Source: JASFRI01 sp050115015
Lineage (GTDB): Bacteria; Acidobacteriota; Polarisedimenticolia; CBDVAL01
Direction: 5' to 3'
DNA length: 6,029 nt
Assembly: GCA_050115015.1 (NCBI GenBank)
Contig: JASFRI010000271.1
Location: 1 to 6,029 of the forward strand
Below the pieces are notes generated by a model. That model saw only the letters and a program-made list of their open reading frames with translations. It did not search any database and was not told the DNA's origin. Every line of letters starts with the position of its first letter. Within the stretch, counting starts at the first letter, position 1. This document shows positions 5,880 to 6,029 of this stretch, in pieces. The position numbers and the translations under genes were made by a program.

Positions 5880-6029
5880 CGCGGCCCGCGCGCCGTTTGC
5901 GAGGAGGTCGGCGCCCGAGGTCAGCCATCGACCCGACCCGGTGGGACCGCCGCGGCCGCGCCCCCCGGCTTCCCGCAAGCGCCTCGTGCCCTTCGGGTTG
6001 CGGCGGCGTAGTGCCGTCTGCTTCGTTCC
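5862..6029. other. Right-edge stretch without a recognisable gene
   Basis: These 168 bp contain no start-to-stop gene with recognisable motifs. They are GC-rich, with a short potential hairpin (CCC-TTC-GGG, about 5989-5998). A minus-strand frame entering from the right edge stays open through this stretch and would encode Arg/Gly-rich sequence ending in AEFFSSLL. I read that as a by-product of the repeat-like motif rather than a protein. No transcription terminator with a U-tract is seen after the methyltransferase stop. Confidence 0.5.

Noticed and set aside
5989..5998. CCC-TTC-GGG hairpin as a terminator of the methyltransferase gene
   Set aside because: The stem is only three base pairs, has no following T-run, and lies more than 120 bp past the stop.

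Overview
This is a very GC-rich window with dense coding, almost no intergenic space and no rRNA, tRNA or CRISPR. The gene content (EnvC-type murein hydrolase activator, periplasmic carboxy-terminal-protease homolog, lipoprotein solute-binding protein) indicates a Gram-negative bacterium. The envC-then-ctp gene order is familiar from Pseudomonadota. Phylum-level placement beyond that (a high-GC proteobacterium, or a deltaproteobacterial- or acidobacterial-type lineage) cannot be settled from this sequence.

Layout: positions 1-2781 carry a minus-strand operon read right to left. It runs from an EnvC-like coiled-coil/LytM protein (2781-1651), to an S41/carboxy-terminal-processing-protease homolog with a membrane anchor and PDZ domain (1531-368), to a secreted TPR protein that runs off the left edge (371-1). 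The last two overlap by 4 bases (ATGA). A family-5 peptide-type solute-binding lipoprotein is divergent from envC on the plus strand (2866-4380). Its 3' end overlaps by 71 bp, tail to tail, the 3' end of a minus-strand Sua5/YrdC/TsaC threonylcarbamoyl-AMP synthase (5011-4310). A TrmH/SpoU RNA methyltransferase (5037-5861, plus) diverges from that gene. The last 168 bp hold no convincing gene but begin with a short motif resembling the ends of dispersed repeats or insertion elements.

The most interesting part is the left operon. By motif alignment the S41 protein has lost its catalytic serine (Gly), its catalytic lysine (Arg), the acidic residue between them, and most of the conserved glycine loop near the oxyanion hole, yet it remains full length and well preserved elsewhere. 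The EnvC-like protein also has a degenerate LytM site, as real EnvC does. So two apparent pseudoenzymes of cell-wall hydrolysis sit in one operon with a TPR protein. TPR proteins are the known partner type of S41 proteases (NlpI with Prc, LbcA with CtpA). I infer a non-proteolytic periplasmic scaffold or regulator of peptidoglycan hydrolases, which is a hypothesis only.

The right half looks like ordinary housekeeping: tRNA t6A synthesis and RNA 2'-O-methylation genes arranged head to head across a 25-bp gap.
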